Source of the DNA: Oryzias latipes
Lineage: Eukaryota > Chordata > Actinopteri > Beloniformes > Adrianichthyidae
DNA length: 64,000 bases
Assembly: GCF_002234675.1 (NCBI RefSeq)
Contig: NC_019859.2
Span: 3,937,240-4,001,239 of the forward strand
Reading direction: 5' to 3'
Made by a program: the position numbers and the translations under genes. This document shows, in pieces, positions 62,262 through 64,000 of the stretch (position 1 is the stretch's first letter; the number at the start of each line of letters is the position of its first letter). Below the pieces are notes generated by a model. The model ran no database searches. It saw nothing but the letters and a program-made list of their open reading frames with translations, and had not been told where the DNA came from.

Positions 62262-64000
62262 CTGTAAAAAGAAAAGAAAAAAAGGGACAAAATATTCATT
62301 TTAGTTCAACAAATACAAACTGAGAACAAGAAAAGAGAGTGAATCCTCAGCCAGTAAGGACAGTTTCATATGGGAACAACAAAACAACATCCTGTGTAGT
62401 TTACAGACCAACGCTGACATGCAGTCTTGAAGATATGCGAGACTCTATACTTTGCAAATGTAAAGCTGATCTAGAACCAATTAGGACATTTTTGTGTCTT
62501 TAAATATCATTTTCTAAACTAAAAATGAAAAAGTCAAGTAACACAAACATTATAGAAATAAATCAGAAAGGACATATTTTTTGAATATGCTCAAATATTA
62601 CTTAAACTATAGAATTTTTTTCCCCACAAATATTAACTGTTTTAATATTTGAGTAAATATAACTGGACAGTGGCAGCTTTGACTCACAGTGGTTTATGCA
62701 GTTGCATTGACTTCCCAAAACAAACATGACTCATTTTTACACTATTGAGTATCTTAAGTAAATACTACTGCATGACAGAAATGCATCTCCCATACCAAAG
62801 AGCAGTTTTATTCCTGGAAATGTGTAGAAATGACACAAGTCAGGTGACCGGGAAACAAAACTGCATGCTTTGAGAAGCTGAGACGAAAAAATAGAAAACA
62901 AAAAGTTCAAACTTTAAGGGATTGTGCAATACATGGACAACAAGAAATGACGTTGTTTGTGGTAGAACTAAAACTCAAAACTACTTAGCAAGTCTGGGCT
63001 TGCTCCCAAATATTTTACTGATGTTAATAAAATGCCTACACAGGAGAGAAAAAATGTAAGCGAGGATCTGGGATTCAGAGGTTGGCTCAAAGGAAGGAAC
63101 ATGATTTACAAGAGCAGGGGGGTATTCCAGAAAGCAGGTTATGCTACCTCCCACGATAAGTTTGAGGCTAAGGAAGTTGATAACCTCAGCTTTCGGTTCC
63201 AGAAATGGAGGTATGTTTCAGGGTAGGTCAAGTTGCCATGGCAACTCATGCTCTGAACATGACCTGGTCGGGAGCAGGTTTAGTTGAAGGTTAGTTTGTT
63301 TTCAGAGAGGTGAAGCAGCATGGTGTCCATTTGAAGATGATTTAGTGGATGAAGAAGCTCAGATAATACTTTTTCCATCGTGAGGGGGTGATAAGACCAC
63401 ATATGGATGTTGAAAAATTCAACTTTTTTACTTTGATCTAACTTAATTATTTGCTTCAGTTAAGATAAATTATTTTTTGTTAGGTCACCTTAAAAATAAC
63501 ACATAGTTTCAGACAATTATTTTCCTTTCATTCAAATTAATTCAATTAAGTAGGTGTAACTTTGGTGCTGCTGTTAGATCGGCACCGCAAGGTATTCTGG
63601 GATATCATTCCCCTTTGCCTGTCTGGACGGATTTGGGTTTAAGTGTGGGTTTTTGACAAAATGTGTTTAGTTGTTTAACTGTTTTAGCTGTTTTACTGTG
63701 TTTTGCCGAGTTATTTTGTCCTACTATGCTTACGTCTCTGCACCATAAATGAGAGTGAAGGAGAGGATGATGAGTTTATATAGCACCCCTACCACCTTCA
63801 CATGTTATGACAGTGACGGAAAATTCTTTAATGAATTTTGCACTCCGTGCATTTTTTCCCCCCGTCCTTTTAATTATTATAAAAATGAGTATATCTCCCG
63901 GCTCAAACTTAGACATATGAGAGCTCAAGAATCATAATTATTTAAGATGGAAAAAACATTAATTGAATTGGAGTAATATTACATTTAGTTAAATAAATAT
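62262..64000. other. 5' flank or first intron of the cytokine receptor
   Basis: No signal-peptide exon with a matching phase-1 donor could be recognised on the minus strand, so the first exon probably lies beyond the window. About 63,115-63,300 ('ggtattccagaaagcaggtt' ... 'gttgccatggcaactcatg') looks like a piece of a common fish DNA repeat. Nothing else was recognised. Confidence 0.4.

Noticed and set aside
62700-62770. Candidate first exon of the receptor ending at a minus-strand gtgagt near 62,693
   Set aside because: The short frame from the nearby ATG is not hydrophobic and does not look like a signal peptide.

Overview
The window is nuclear DNA from a teleost fish, probably a percomorph. 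The reasons are intron-rich vertebrate genes with short teleost-type introns, a replication-dependent histone cluster with 3' stem-loops, and repeats typical of fish (Tc1/mariner, L2-like LINEs, hAT-type MITEs, tRNA-headed SINEs). The species cannot be named from the sequence. No prokaryotic, CRISPR or tRNA features were seen.

Layout. 1-12.6 kb: gpr137b on +, a seven-coding-exon lysosomal membrane protein gene with a long 3' UTR. 12.6-31 kb: ero1b on -, sixteen coding exons, endoplasmic reticulum thiol oxidase, ending tail-to-tail with gpr137b. The same order and orientation (GPR137B then ERO1B) is known on human 1q42. 31-34.5 kb: gene-poor DNA with a tRNA-type SINE and a fossil piece of a Ty1/copia element bracketed by two nearly identical 160-bp direct repeats. 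35-44.5 kb: a small histone cluster, H4(+), H2B(+), H4(-), H3.2(-), H2A(+), each with its stem-loop. The two H4 genes and their 3' flanks are inverted copies of each other, and a third H4 3' end survives as a relic. Two hAT-type elements, a transposase-like gene remnant and an L2/CR1-like LINE lie between the histones. 45.7-53.5 kb: ltv1 on +, a 40S ribosome assembly factor with eleven coding exons, the first carrying only the ATG. 55.8 kb to the window edge: a class II cytokine receptor on -, most like the interferon-gamma receptor chain 1. Its signal-peptide exon was not found, and one intron holds a Tc1 element with an L2-like LINE inserted in it. LTV1 and IFNGR1 are both on human 6q, which supports the receptor call.

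The genes do not form a pathway. The histone block is a functional unit supplying S-phase core histones; H1 is absent from this stretch. The others are independent housekeeping or immune genes. No clear new biological system was found. The best leads are the duplication history of the H4 pair, the copia fragment inside a long host duplication, the 12-nt microexon and CLC motif in ero1b, a 38-base homopolymer beside an ero1b splice donor, a perfect 21-bp hairpin in an ero1b intron, and the ATG-only exon of ltv1. Exon borders were read by eye from GT/AG sites, codon phase and remembered family sequences. No alignment or database search was run.
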